Assembly: GCA_964409775.1 (NCBI GenBank)
Contig: CAYPEI010000013.1
Coordinates: 1 to 64,000 of the forward strand
Length of the DNA: 64,000 bases
Direction: 5' to 3'
Source of the DNA: JAHBXL01 sp964409775
GTDB lineage: Bacteria > Planctomycetota > Phycisphaerae > Phycisphaerales > UBA1924
Shown: positions 17,249 to 26,556 of the stretch, piece by piece
Numbering within the stretch: the first letter of the stretch is position 1
How the letters are laid out: each line of letters begins with the position of its first letter
The notes under the pieces: model-generated
The model's database searches: none
Told to the model about the DNA's origin: nothing
The model's input: only the letters and a program-made list of their open reading frames with translations
Program-made: the position numbers and the translations under genes

Positions 17249-18841
17249 TCAGCCGTTGCCGGGCCCTTCCCACTTGCGCCACAGCGCTTCATAGGCTTCG
17301 AGCCCGTCCTTCCAGCCCTTCTCCCAGTTCTGGAAGTACTCGAACTTCTCCATCACGTCGGGCGCGATCTTGAGTTCATCGGCCTTGCGCGCGATGAACC
17401 GCATGCGCGGGCCGATGCCCATCGGCAGCAACTGCGAGAGCCAGCACGTCCGGATCGCGTCGACCGCCTCGTCGAACGCGGCGACGGGGTCGCCATCGGG
17501 CGACCACGACTCGGCGAAGCCGGCGGCGGCGCTGTCGTGCTCGGCGGCGAGGGCGTCAAAGCCGATCGCGGCGATGAACTCCTCCACCGAGTTGACGCCG
17601 CGGAAGTCCTCCCGGAGCGCCACGAGGTGGCCCAGCCAGGGCTTGCCATCCAGGGGCTGCGCCGAGAGTCCGGCGCGGTCGACAAGCGGACGGAGCACCG
17701 CGACGTGCCGAGCGCCCTCGGCCTCGATCCGGTCGATAAGGGCGCGGGCCGCCGCGGCGGTTTCGGCGGGCACGTTCTTGATGGGATTCTCTCCCGCGCC
17801 GACGAGGCGCGACAGCGCCTCCCGGGCCGCGCCGAACCAGACGCAGGTGCGGTACTCATACTCGTCGGGGCGCTTGGGGGTGAGCATGGCGCGGATCGAG
17901 TCGAGCGCCTGCGCGGGGTCATCGGTCCGCATGGCCTTCACCCAGTCCAGGCACTCGGAGGCGCGCACCGGGTTGGGGAAATCGTTGAAGGACTGCAGCA
18001 CGCGGATGCGGACGTTGCGGTGATCGGCGTCGGCGTAGGCGCGGCGGGCATCGAAGCACACGTGCAGCGGGACGATGAGGTCCTTGGCGCCGTGCATGAG
18101 CACCAGCGGGGTCGTGCCCTTCTTCACGCAGTCGGAGGGCGCGGCGCAGCCATGGGCCACCATGCCATCAGCCAGCGCGGGGAACGCCGCGGCGAAGCAC
18201 TGGACAAACGCCCCGCCGCCGCCCATGCCATAAAGATAGATGCGGTTGACCGGGAAGGTCCGGGAGACCTCCAGGACAAGGTCGCGGAAGTGGATGATGG
18301 CGTCGGCGCCGGGCTCGAACGAGCGGATGTCGGGGGTGCGCGCGTCGGCGCTGGTGCCGTCGATGGCGACGACGATGTCGCCGGGCCGGAAGCCGCGATC
18401 CCCGGCGGTCTCGGGCGTGGGGTGGTTCTGCGTGCCCCAGCGGAAGTCGGCCCGGTCCGGGTGGCAGAGGATCACCAGGTCGTAGCCCTCGCCCTTCTTG
18501 TAGTCCCTGGGGAGCGTCCAGGTGTAGCGAAGGCCCTCGCGCGTCTTCCAGGCGTAGGCCTTGCCGGGTGTTGCGTCGGAAGAGGGCGCGAGGCGTTCGG
18601 GGTCGGTGTCCTTCCACTCTTTCCATCCGGGCGCGGCGGGGTTGCCCGTGGAACCGAGGATGGCGTCATCGGCGGAGGGTGCGGGCCGGTTGTCGGGCCT
18701 TGCCGGGGTATCGGCATCGGTCCGGGGTTTGGGCCTGGGCTTGCCGAAGCCGGGCTGGGCGTGCGCAGGAAGGGGGGCCACGAGCGCGAAGGCGGCCGCC
18801 GCGGCGAGGAGGAGGCGGCGGGTGGGGGCGCGCGATGCCAT
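17249..18841 (-). CDS. Secreted alpha/beta-hydrolase family protein
   Basis: A 530-residue exported protein. The ATG at 18841 has GGAG 7 bases upstream and gives a signal peptide ending ALVAPLPAHAQ. A Pro-rich linker leads to a domain resembling the esterase/PHB-depolymerase branch of alpha/beta hydrolases: GEGYDLVILCHPDRADFRWG, then IYLYGMGGGGAFVQCFAAAF, where the usual nucleophile GxSxGG is replaced by GMGGGG. Later TTPLVLMHGAKDLIVPLHV fits the acid-residue strand. The missing serine suggests loss of the classical catalytic triad. The C-terminal ~200 residues are helical and unrecognised. It is 23 bases downstream of the toroid protein gene and probably co-transcribed. Confidence 0.65.
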   Translation of the reverse strand: MASRAPTRRLLLAAAAAFALVAPLPAHAQPGFGKPRPKPRTDADTPARPDNRPAPSADDAILGSTGNPAAPGWKEWKDTDPERLAPSSDATPGKAYAWKTREGLRYTWTLPRDYKKGEGYDLVILCHPDRADFRWGTQNHPTPETAGDRGFRPGDIVVAIDGTSADARTPDIRSFEPGADAIIHFRDLVLEVSRTFPVNRIYLYGMGGGGAFVQCFAAAFPALADGMVAHGCAAPSDCVKKGTTPLVLMHGAKDLIVPLHVCFDARRAYADADHRNVRIRVLQSFNDFPNPVRASECLDWVKAMRTDDPAQALDSIRAMLTPKRPDEYEYRTCVWFGAAREALSRLVGAGENPIKNVPAETAAAARALIDRIEAEGARHVAVLRPLVDRAGLSAQPLDGKPWLGHLVALREDFRGVNSVEEFIAAIGFDALAAEHDSAAAGFAESWSPDGDPVAAFDEAVDAIRTCWLSQLLPMGIGPRMRFIARKADELKIAPDVMEKFEYFQNWEKGWKDGLEAYEALWRKWEGPGNG

Positions 18842-18864
18842 GGAGTGTCTCCGGTGCGGCGGGA

Positions 18865-20142
18865 TCAGTTGGTCGCTTCGCGCAGCGCGATGAGCGCATA
18901 GGCGGTGATGAGCACGGGGTCGTTTTCCATCCATCGCTGATCGACGCTGCGGAACGAGCCGTCCTCGTTCTGGAGCGAGGCGAGTTTGTCGACGAGGTCC
19001 CTGCGCCAGTCGCGCCGGTCGGTCTCCATGCCCTCGCCCTTGATCAGGCTGATGGCCGGCTCGTTCAGGGCGGCGAGCGCCCGCGCGAAGGTGAGGTAGT
19101 AGTAGTACAGGCCGTTGGTCCCCATGCCGGGGTTTTCGTCGAGGGTGTAGTTGCGGCGGATCCAGCCGTAGGCCGCCTGCACGCGCTCGTCGTCCTTCTT
19201 CAGGTCGGCGTACAGATAACTCTTGAAGCCTGCGTAGGTCATCGAGCCGTAGGCCCGGAGGCGGCTGACGGTGGTGCCGTCGTCGAGCGTTTCCTCGATC
19301 GTCCCGGCCTGGCTCTGCCCCGCGCGGCCGTCGACCGACTCGGCGTTCTCGACGGTTGCGTAGATGAACCCGCCCTGGTTGCTGCGGTCGGCGTAGGGCA
19401 TGTCGTTCACGCGGTCGGTCATCTGCAGGCGCTGCAGGAACACCATGGCGCGCTGCACGGCGGGGTCGCTCGCAGGGACACCCGAGTCGCTCAGCGCCTG
19501 CATGAACATGTTGAGATTGGAGCCGTCTGGCCGTCCGTGGCGGCCGTATCCGACGCCGCCGTAGAACGGATGGTTCTTCTCGACCGGGCGCGCGGCCTCC
19601 GATCCGCCGACGCTGTTGTCCGAGAACTCGCACCACTGGAGTTTGCGCAGGAACGCCAGCGCGGTGTCGCGCGCTTCGCGGGCGCGGGGCAGGTCGATCT
19701 TCGACAGCGCGGAGACCGCCAGCGACGTGTTGTACGACGGCAGCGTGCGGTCATAGATCCCGCCGTCGGGCTGCTGCCAGTTGAGCAGGTACTTGACACC
19801 CATGACCACTTCCGGGCGCACCGCCGGGGCCGCCGCGCCGTCGCCCGCGCGGGCCTTCTGGCCGAGTTGGATCCCCGTGAGCACCAGCGCGGTGACCCCC
19901 GGCATGTGCGGCTGCTTGCTCCGTCCCTGTTCGTCGGTCTCGGGGCCGGGCACATTCCAGCCGCCGCTGGCCTTGTCCTGGCTCGCGATCAGCCATGCCT
20001 CAGCGCGCTGCGCCATCTCGCGGGCGTGCTCGCGGTAGTCGGGCGCCGCGGCCGGCGCCGTTGGCGCGTCGGTGGGCGCGGCAGGGGGTGGGGCCGTCTG
20101 AAGCGCGATGCACGAGGCGACGGAGAGAAGATGGAGGATCAT
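18865..20142 (-). CDS. Secreted prenyltransferase/squalene-oxidase-repeat protein
   Basis: A 425-residue protein with a short signal-like N-terminus from the ATG at 20142 (MILHLLSVASCIALQTA). The body has the alpha/alpha-toroid repeats typical of squalene-hopene cyclase and prenyltransferase folds: AEAWLIASQDKASGGWNVPG, VKYLLNWQQPDGGIYD, GSMTYAGFKSYLYA and DKLASLQNEDGSFRS. The terpene cyclase DxDD catalytic motif is not seen, so it is probably a structural or enzymatic relative of the kind common in planctomycete secretomes rather than a true cyclase. It starts the two-gene unit with the hydrolase at 17249-18841. Confidence 0.7.
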   Translation of the reverse strand: MILHLLSVASCIALQTAPPPAAPTDAPTAPAAAPDYREHAREMAQRAEAWLIASQDKASGGWNVPGPETDEQGRSKQPHMPGVTALVLTGIQLGQKARAGDGAAAPAVRPEVVMGVKYLLNWQQPDGGIYDRTLPSYNTSLAVSALSKIDLPRAREARDTALAFLRKLQWCEFSDNSVGGSEAARPVEKNHPFYGGVGYGRHGRPDGSNLNMFMQALSDSGVPASDPAVQRAMVFLQRLQMTDRVNDMPYADRSNQGGFIYATVENAESVDGRAGQSQAGTIEETLDDGTTVSRLRAYGSMTYAGFKSYLYADLKKDDERVQAAYGWIRRNYTLDENPGMGTNGLYYYYLTFARALAALNEPAISLIKGEGMETDRRDWRRDLVDKLASLQNEDGSFRSVDQRWMENDPVLITAYALIALREATN

Positions 20143-20219
20143 GTGTGCTCGCTCGGGGGAAGGGTGTACCCCGTGATTGTTGGCGGTCCGGGGTTGTACC
20201 TGCATGGGCGACGGTCGAT

Positions 20220-20939
20220 TCAGGCGGAACGCGGGCGGAGGTGATCGATGACGATCGCCGCCGCGACAACCGCCGCTGTTTCGATCCGCATCGCGTGCGG
20301 CCCGAAGCGGGCAACCCGAGCGCCCGCCGAGCGGGCCGCCTCCACCTCCCGGGCTTCCCAGCCACCCTCCGGCCCGATCAGCAGCCGCACGGCCGAGGGT
20401 GTTGCGCCGGGTTCGCAGGGCGTTCCGGATGCATCGGCGAGGATCAGTTCGGTGTCGGGAGGTACGGAGAGAGCCTCGTCGAACGTGCGTTCGCGCTCGA
20501 TTCGCAGGAACCAAGGCCGGCCGCACTGCTTGGCGCTTTCGACGGCGAGCCGAGCAAGGCGGTCGAGTTTGGTCGGGCGCGGCTCGACGATGGACCGTGC
20601 TGCATGAAGGGGCGTCCACGAGGCTGCACCGACCTCGCTCAAGCCTTCGACCATCTCGTCGACGCGCCCCCCCTTGGGCGTCGCGGCCCATACCTCGACC
20701 ACGGGACGGGGTTCGGGGGAATGCCGAACTGACATGACCTGCACATGGAGTTCGGTCCGCCGTCCCCCGCCGGCGAGGTGGACAGTTCCCGTCGCGATCC
20801 CGCCGAGGCCGTCGAGCAACTCGACGGATTCGCCCTCGCGGAGCCTCTTGGCGCGGAGCGCGTGGGCGGCCTCATCGTCTCCGACGAGGGCTCTCTGGCC
20901 CGCCGCGGGCAGCGGCTGCGTCCAGTGGATCCTGTGCAT
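20220..20939 (-). CDS. rsmE: 16S rRNA (uracil-1498-N3)-methyltransferase
   Basis: A 239-residue SPOUT-fold enzyme that methylates U1498 of 16S rRNA using SAM. The N-terminal PUA-like part has HALRAKRLREGESVELLDG. The C-terminal SPOUT knot has KGGRVDEMVEGLSEVGA, ESAKQCGRP, the SAM-binding LLIGPEGGWEAREVEAA and the family hallmark RFGPHAMRIETAAV. Length is normal. It is divergent from the MlaD-family gene at 21080. Confidence 0.93.
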   Translation of the reverse strand: MHRIHWTQPLPAAGQRALVGDDEAAHALRAKRLREGESVELLDGLGGIATGTVHLAGGGRRTELHVQVMSVRHSPEPRPVVEVWAATPKGGRVDEMVEGLSEVGAASWTPLHAARSIVEPRPTKLDRLARLAVESAKQCGRPWFLRIERERTFDEALSVPPDTELILADASGTPCEPGATPSAVRLLIGPEGGWEAREVEAARSAGARVARFGPHAMRIETAAVVAAAIVIDHLRPRSA

Positions 20940-21079
20940 CGGGGTGTTCTACCACATCGGGGAGGAGGGAGGCGTGGGCGGATGCACCCGGGGTTTGGTT
21001 CGTGTACCCTCCCGGACCTGCGGACCGAGACGTCCCGTGGCCGAGTTCAATCATCCGGGTCTTTGCATTCAGGCGCATC

Positions 21080-22372
21080 ATGGCTTCCGGTCGCAGCACA
21101 CGCAACAACGTCCTGGCGGGGGTGTTCGTCCTGCTCACGCTCTCGCTGGGCGTGTTCATCGTGATCCTGATCTCGAACGTGTGGGAGAGGCTCGGCGCCA
21201 AGTCCGAGTACGTGGTGTCGTTCACACTGGTGGACGGGGCCGAAGGGCTGGACAGGGGCTCGGTGGTCAAGGTGGGCGGCAAGCAGGTGGGGCATGTCAC
21301 CGAGACCCGGTTCATTTATGACGAGGCCAGCGGCGAGCCGGTGGGGATCGACGTGCGCATCGCGGTCGACGCGAAAGTCCGGCTGTACGAGGATGCGGAT
21401 GTGCAGTTGCAGCGTCCGCTGCTGGGGACGGCGAGCACGATCAACATCTCGCCGATCCCTGCGTTCCGCCCGGCGGGGGTGGTGCCGGTGGGCCCGCCGC
21501 GGGTGCTGAGCCCGGGCGGGCGGTTGTATGGGCGCGTCGGCCCGCCGGGGTTTCTGTCGCCGGGGGACTACGCCAAGATCCAGGACGTGATCGACCGGGT
21601 GAACAAGATTGTGGCGGATGTCGAGCCGCGGGTGGGACCGCTGCTGGACCATGCGACGGCATCGGTGGATAACGTGAGGGCGATCACGGACGACGCGCGG
21701 CGGCGATGGACCGAATGGGGGAATAGCGCGGACACAATCGTCAGCCGCGTGGAAGCGGCGTCGGGGCGGATCCCCGAGATTGTCGAGTCGGTGGAGAAGG
21801 GGATCCAGCAGGGGCGGGACTTCGTGTCCTCGGCGCAGCGCACGCTGGACGAGAACCGACCGAAGATCGACGAGGCGGTGGAGTATGTCCGCGAACTGAC
21901 GCGCAAGGCCCAGGGCGAGGCGTACGACAAGTTCATGGGCGCGCTGGAGAGCGGGCGGCAGGGGCTGGACTCCTTCGCCTCCGCCGCGGCACGCGCCGAC
22001 GAGTTGATCACCACCAAGAGCCCGGAGTTGGGCGAGACGATCACGGCGGCGATGCTGGCGGCGCAGCAACTGAAACTGGCGACGGTTGAGGTCCGGGCGG
22101 CGCCGTGGCGATTGCTCTACCAGCCGACCAAGAAGGAACTCGAGAACGAGTTGCTCTACAACTCGGTGCGGGCCTATTCGGAGTCGGTCTCGCAACTCCG
22201 CGCGGCGTCGGAGGCGCTCAAGGCCACGGCCGAGCGCGCCGCGGCTCCGGGAGGCGGGCGGATCGATCAGGCGACCATCGATGCGCTGACGGCCCGCCTG
22301 CGCGACGCCTTTGAGTCGTACCAGAAGGCCGAGCAGGCGTTCATGGACCGCTGGGTCAGCCAGGGGAAGTAG
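21080..22372 (+). CDS. MlaD/MCE-domain protein
   Basis: A 430-residue protein with one N-terminal membrane helix (VLAGVFVLLTLSLGVFIVIL) and an MCE domain behind it: YVVSFTLVDGAEGLDRGSVV, VKVGGKQVGHVTE, then LQRPLLGTASTINI. The rest is a long helical and coiled-coil region (residues about 170-430). This is the layout of periplasmic lipid-binding subunits of Mla/Mce phospholipid transporters. The ATG at 21080 is preferred because the upstream codons would put a charged, unlike-family extension before the helix. No permease (MlaE) or ATPase (MlaF) gene lies next to it, so the partner genes are elsewhere. Confidence 0.82.
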   Translation: MASGRSTRNNVLAGVFVLLTLSLGVFIVILISNVWERLGAKSEYVVSFTLVDGAEGLDRGSVVKVGGKQVGHVTETRFIYDEASGEPVGIDVRIAVDAKVRLYEDADVQLQRPLLGTASTINISPIPAFRPAGVVPVGPPRVLSPGGRLYGRVGPPGFLSPGDYAKIQDVIDRVNKIVADVEPRVGPLLDHATASVDNVRAITDDARRRWTEWGNSADTIVSRVEAASGRIPEIVESVEKGIQQGRDFVSSAQRTLDENRPKIDEAVEYVRELTRKAQGEAYDKFMGALESGRQGLDSFASAAARADELITTKSPELGETITAAMLAAQQLKLATVEVRAAPWRLLYQPTKKELENELLYNSVRAYSESVSQLRAASEALKATAERAAAPGGGRIDQATIDALTARLRDAFESYQKAEQAFMDRWVSQGK

Positions 22373-22448
22373 CCGCCGATCGGAGTGTGTTCGGCGTCGC
22401 CGGTTCGCGGGGTTGAATCCCGGCGCGGCTGATCCGGAACAATCTGTC

Positions 22449-23726
22449 ATGAACCTCTCGACTTTGTACCTGCTGGCGTCGTTCTCGTGTGTGGCCGTCA
22501 CCGCCGCTCATCCACAGTCGCCCGCGCAGCCAGGCAGTGCGAACGACCCCGGCGCAGCCGCGCAGCCGGATCCGCTCGCGCCGTGGCGCGAACGCGCCGC
22601 GAGGGCAGAGACCTGGCTCCGCGCCCGGGCCGCGAGCACGGAAGAGGCGGCCAAGCACGCGATGGCGCGGGCGCGGCAGGAACTGCTCGGCGTCGAGGGC
22701 GCGGTGGTTGAACCGACGTTGGCCATCGCGGGCCGGGCGGAGTCCGCCGACGCCGCGCCGGGCGCGGTGCAGTGGGAGACGATCGCCAACGACGCCGCCA
22801 CCATGCCCCGGCGGCCCGGAGCGTCGGTCGTGGTGCTGGTGCACGGGCTTGATGAACCGGGCACCATCTGGGACGAGTTGACGCCGCACCTGCTCGACGC
22901 CGGGGCAATCGTGATCCGGTTCGACTATCCGAACGACCAGGGCGTGGTCGCGTCGGGGAAGGATCTGGCCGCGGCGCTGCGGCGTCTGCGGGGGCTGGGG
23001 ATCGGGAGTGTGTCGATTGTCGCGCACTCGATGGGGGGCTTGGTGAGCCGCGAGGCGCTGACAAGCGAGGACGGGTACCTCGGCGACGGCGCGGCGACGG
23101 CGGACCTGCCCGCCGTGGAGCGGCTGATCATGTGCGGCACACCCAACCACGGCACGCCGCTGGCCGTCATGCAGCCCGTCGCGGAGGCACGCGAGCAGGT
23201 GTATCGCCATGCGACAGGGACCAGCGCGAACGGCTCCGGCCTCATCGCGTCATCCGGGGACGGCCTTGGCGAGGCGGGGCGCGACCTGCGCGAGGATTCC
23301 GAGTTCCTCAAGACGCTCAACGCCAGGCCCCTCCCGCTCAACGTGCAGTGCACCACGATCTGCGGGATCATGACGCCCGCCGGGGCCGGCGCGTATCTCC
23401 GCGGCGAGGCGGCCGGGCGCTGGGCCGGGCTGCTGGGCCCCGAGCGTGCCGCGGCTCTGGCAACCCAGGCGGGCGCGGCGGTACAGACGCTGGGCGACGG
23501 CATCGTGCCCGCGGCATCCACGCGGCTTGACGGGGTGGACGATCATGTTGAGATCAACGCCGACCACCGCTCGATGCTCAAGCGCTGGACGATCCTGAAG
23601 AAGGTCGACGAACTCCGCGGCATTCGGACACCGCCGGCCGAAGCGATCCCGGTCATCCTCGATCGTCTCGGACTCAAGCCCCTGCCGCCCGACGGGTCGG
23701 TCGATCCGACCCCGCGCGCGGAGTAA
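22449..23726 (+). CDS. Exported lipase-like alpha/beta-hydrolase
   Basis: A 425-residue protein starting at ATG 22449 with a signal peptide (LYLLASFSCVAVTAAHPQ). The hydrolase core has VVVLVHGLDEPGTIWDEL, the nucleophile elbow VSIVAHSMGGLVSREAL and IMCGTPNHGTPL, the pattern of triacylglycerol lipases and LCAT-like hydrolases. A later GDGIVPAAS fits the acid position and DHVEINADHRSML supplies a candidate catalytic His. Serine, Asp and His are therefore all present. Substrate unknown. It follows the MlaD-family gene by 76 bases on the same strand. Confidence 0.78.
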   Translation: MNLSTLYLLASFSCVAVTAAHPQSPAQPGSANDPGAAAQPDPLAPWRERAARAETWLRARAASTEEAAKHAMARARQELLGVEGAVVEPTLAIAGRAESADAAPGAVQWETIANDAATMPRRPGASVVVLVHGLDEPGTIWDELTPHLLDAGAIVIRFDYPNDQGVVASGKDLAAALRRLRGLGIGSVSIVAHSMGGLVSREALTSEDGYLGDGAATADLPAVERLIMCGTPNHGTPLAVMQPVAEAREQVYRHATGTSANGSGLIASSGDGLGEAGRDLREDSEFLKTLNARPLPLNVQCTTICGIMTPAGAGAYLRGEAAGRWAGLLGPERAAALATQAGAAVQTLGDGIVPAASTRLDGVDDHVEINADHRSMLKRWTILKKVDELRGIRTPPAEAIPVILDRLGLKPLPPDGSVDPTPRAE

Positions 23727-23884
23727 TCGTCACGGGTTGTGGAAAACCTGTCCGAATAACCGGTGGATGAACGGCGCGTAACGTCCGTACGGGCGGACTG
23801 GAGCCGTCGCGGCGATATCGCGCGCGAAATTGGGAAGAGATCGCGGCCTCTCACCCGATCGTTTGATACCATCGCGGAGCACCC

Positions 23885-24565
23885 ATGGCCGTCTACACCC
23901 GTCGCAAGTCCAAGTCCGCCGCGAGCCCCTCGGTGGGCCGGCGCGCGAAGGTCGTCTGGGTGAGTTTTCTGGCTTCGATGACGGCGGTGGGCGGCCTCCT
24001 GATGCTCCTGGACAAGGGCAACGTCCCCCGGACCGACGGTCTGACGCTCTCGCCGCTGGCGGTGGCGTCAGGCGTGGGTGTCTCGGGCGTGACGGACCCG
24101 GTGTTCGAGACCCGGCGGCCGCTGGATACCTCCCGCTGGCAGGCCATTGTGATCCACCACTCCGGATCGCTGACGGGCTCGCCCGCGACCATCGAGCGCG
24201 AGCACGAGGCCCGCAGCCTCAAGGGGCTGGGGCACCACTTCATTATCGGAAACGGCCGCGGCATGGAGGACGGTCAGGTGTACCTGGGCTTCCGCTGGCG
24301 GGATCAACTGCCCGGTGCCCACGCCGCGGGTCCCGATGGCGACTGGTACAACCACCACGCGATCAGCATCTGCCTGGTGGGCGATGGGGACCGCAAGCCG
24401 TTCACGCCGGCCCAACTGCGCGAGTTGGCGGAGTTGACGCAGTCGCTGTGCCGGAAACTGGGGATCCCGGAGAACCGGGTATTGCTGCATTCCCAGATCG
24501 CCAATGTGAACGACCCCGGGAAACTGTTCCCGGCCGGTCGGTCGCTGGCCGCGGGCGCTCGCTGA
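23885..24565 (+). CDS. N-acetylmuramoyl-L-alanine amidase family protein
   Basis: A 226-residue protein with an N-terminal membrane anchor or signal (VVWVSFLASMTAVGGLLMLL). The Amidase_2/PGRP domain follows: WQAIVIHHSGSLTGS with the first zinc His, LKGLGHHFIIGNGRG, WYNHHAISICLVGDG, and a C-terminal LHSQIANVNDPGKLFP where the family usually has HRDV...T.CPG. The last zinc ligand is therefore probably the Asp of NDPG. Such enzymes cut the lactyl-Ala bond of peptidoglycan. Peptidoglycan remodelling is the likely role. Confidence 0.82.
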   Translation: MAVYTRRKSKSAASPSVGRRAKVVWVSFLASMTAVGGLLMLLDKGNVPRTDGLTLSPLAVASGVGVSGVTDPVFETRRPLDTSRWQAIVIHHSGSLTGSPATIEREHEARSLKGLGHHFIIGNGRGMEDGQVYLGFRWRDQLPGAHAAGPDGDWYNHHAISICLVGDGDRKPFTPAQLRELAELTQSLCRKLGIPENRVLLHSQIANVNDPGKLFPAGRSLAAGAR

Positions 24566-24954
24566 GCGGCGGGGCCTTGAACTGAGCACGAATTGAGAAG
24601 TCGACGCGGGGGACCGGCCTCCGGCGGTCGCCGTCGGGGTTTGTTCAGTTTGCAAACCGGGCATTGAAGTCCCCCGGTACGGTGCCGATACTTTCCGCCT
24701 TGCTACGATCCGCCCGGCCATTTGGGACGAATGGACTGTCCCGGTATCCTGCATCTCCCGCAACCGGCCCGCGGGAGCCGAATCGGGATTCCGGCGACGA
24801 GATTCGGGGGCGGGTCGGTGGTTCGCGGCGAAGGATTGAACGGGCGGGAGGAACGGGTGGGGGGTGGGAGGGGGGGCGGAGTGGGGTTTCGGAGTCCGGC
24901 GCGTCTTGCCGGCCCGCCTCGCGCGGGATTGGTTTGTTCGGATCGGGAGATCGA
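24566..24954. other. Intergenic region upstream of the protein kinase
   Basis: A 389-base gap without a supported gene. A possible plus-strand promoter is TTGAAG (24664-24669), 17 bases, GATACT (24687-24692). The last 150 bases are strongly G-rich on the plus strand (24837-24890). An open frame through this region joins the kinase but has no family-like sequence. Confidence 0.35.
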
Positions 24955-25863
24955 GTGCCTCTGCAACCCAAGAAGCAAGGCGAAATGGTGGAAGGGTTCC
25001 GCGTCATGGCGGAACTGGGGCGCGGCGCGGCCTCGATCATCTATCTCGTTCAGGACCCGAAGTCCAAGCAGATCTGGGCGCTCAAGAACGTCGTGCGCGA
25101 CTCGGAGAAGGACCAGCGGTTCCTCGATCAGGCGCTGACCGAGTACGAGATCGGCTCGAAGATCCGCTCCCCGCGGATCCGCCGGGTCGAGAAGTGCATC
25201 ACGAAGAAGACGGGCCTCCTGACGGTCGGCGAACTGTTCCTGGTGATGGAGCACGTGGACGGGGCGAGCGTGGAGCGCGAGCCTCCGGCGACGTTCGAGG
25301 ACGCGGTGCTGGTCTGCGAGCAGGTGGCCCAGGGCCTGGCGAACATGCACACCGCGGGGTTTGTCCACGCGGACATGAAGCCGAACAACATCATCGTGGA
25401 CAACGAACTCAACGCCAAGGTCATCGACCTCGGGCAGTCGTGCAAGATCGGGACCGTCAAGCAGCGGATCCAGGGCACGCCCGACTACATCGCCCCGGAG
25501 CAGGTGCACCGCCGGGCGATCACGCCCAAGACCGATGTCTACAACCTCGGCGCGGCGATGTACTGGATGCTGACGCGGAGTTTCGTCCCCACCGCACTGG
25601 CCAAGGGCGACTCGCTGCTGGGCTCGGTCGAGGATCATCTGCTGGAAAGGCCGAAGCGGTCGATCGATCTCAACCCGCGCGTGCCCGAGATGCTCGACAA
25701 ACTCGTGATGGAGTGCGTCGAAGTGAACCCGGACCAGCGCCCGAGCATGGAGCAGGTGGCCGACCGGCTGAACCTGATCCGCGGCAAACTGCACGCCGAG
25801 CAGATCCTGCGGAAGTCGGGCCAACTCCCGAAGATCGAGCCGGTGCAGCAGGAACGGGCCTGA
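24955..25863 (+). CDS. Soluble Ser/Thr protein kinase
   Basis: A 302-residue single-domain Hanks-type kinase. The GTG at 24955 is chosen because GGGAGA lies 5 bases upstream and the kinase domain begins right after. The Gly-rich loop is LGRGAASIIYL, the beta-3 lysine is in WALKNVV (about residue 44), and the catalytic loop is HADMKPNN instead of HRDxKxxN (a non-RD kinase). The metal-binding motif is DLG in place of DFG, and TPDYIAPEQV is the activation-segment end. No transmembrane helix or PASTA domain follows, so it is cytoplasmic. It is convergent with gmhB. Substrates unknown. Confidence 0.88.
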   Translation: MPLQPKKQGEMVEGFRVMAELGRGAASIIYLVQDPKSKQIWALKNVVRDSEKDQRFLDQALTEYEIGSKIRSPRIRRVEKCITKKTGLLTVGELFLVMEHVDGASVEREPPATFEDAVLVCEQVAQGLANMHTAGFVHADMKPNNIIVDNELNAKVIDLGQSCKIGTVKQRIQGTPDYIAPEQVHRRAITPKTDVYNLGAAMYWMLTRSFVPTALAKGDSLLGSVEDHLLERPKRSIDLNPRVPEMLDKLVMECVEVNPDQRPSMEQVADRLNLIRGKLHAEQILRKSGQLPKIEPVQQERA

Positions 25864-25909
25864 GTCGCTCTGTTCCGCGCCTCACGCGAAGTCCAGCCGT
25901 GCTCCGACG

Positions 25910-26491
25910 TCACCGCCGACGGTCGATGACCATCCGCGCCGCGGCGTCGAAATCAGGCGCCGTCAGCCCGCGCGCCGGCCTTGCGTCCGAGACCAGGATC
26001 GCTCTCGTGCTGTCAATCCCCGCCGCCACCGCCGCCTCCGCGTCCCGCTCCGCATCCCCGATCATCCACGACCGCGTGAGGTCCAGCCCCAGGTCCGCGG
26101 CCGCGGCCAGCATCATGCCCGGCGCGGGCTTCCGCCACGGATGTTCCACGTTGAACGGCGCGACCGTGCCCTTGGGGTGATACGGGCAGTAATACACACC
26201 AGCCAACTCCACCCCCGCCTCGGTCCGCAGCAGGTCCCGCATCCGCCGATTGCAGGCCTCGACCTGTTCGACCGGGCAGACCCCGCGTGCCACGCACCCC
26301 TGATTGCTCACCACCACGAGCGCAAACCCGGCATCGCGCAGCCGCCGCAGGCCCGTCGCGACACCCGGCAGCAACCGCACGAGGGCGGGGTCGCACAGGT
26401 CGCCGGGGTGGGGTGTGCGTGCGGTCACCTCGCGGTTGGCGATGAGCGTGTCATCGCGATCGAGAAAGACTGCGGGGCGAGGTCCTGCCAT
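25910..26491 (-). CDS. gmhB: HAD-family heptose-bisphosphate phosphatase (GmhB-like)
   Basis: A 193-residue HAD phosphatase. Motif I is VFLDRDDTLIAN, motif II is VVVSNQGCVARG, the lysine of motif III is in WRKPAPGM and motif IV is SWMIGDAERDAEAA. The length and the CPYHPKG segment match the D-glycero-D-manno-heptose-1,7-bisphosphate/histidinol-phosphate phosphatase subfamily. The zinc-binding Cys cluster of E. coli GmhB is reduced here to a single Cys-His pair, so zinc binding is doubtful. Adjacent divergence from a GT9 heptosyltransferase-like gene supports a role in heptose supply for LPS core. Confidence 0.83.
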   Translation of the reverse strand: MAGPRPAVFLDRDDTLIANREVTARTPHPGDLCDPALVRLLPGVATGLRRLRDAGFALVVVSNQGCVARGVCPVEQVEACNRRMRDLLRTEAGVELAGVYYCPYHPKGTVAPFNVEHPWRKPAPGMMLAAAADLGLDLTRSWMIGDAERDAEAAVAAGIDSTRAILVSDARPARGLTAPDFDAAARMVIDRRR

Positions 26492-26556
26492 CTCCTGAGC
26501 CTAGCGCCGTTCCAAAACCCGCATTCCAAATTCGATTCGTCCCCTAAACTTCCGCC

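Noticed and set aside
14458..17292. A 944-codon minus-strand frame
   Set aside because: Shadow of bamA, whose POTRA and barrel motifs on the other strand are unambiguous.
18865..20142. True squalene-hopene cyclase
   Set aside because: The toroid repeats are present but the DxDD catalytic motif and the usual length of ~630 residues are not.
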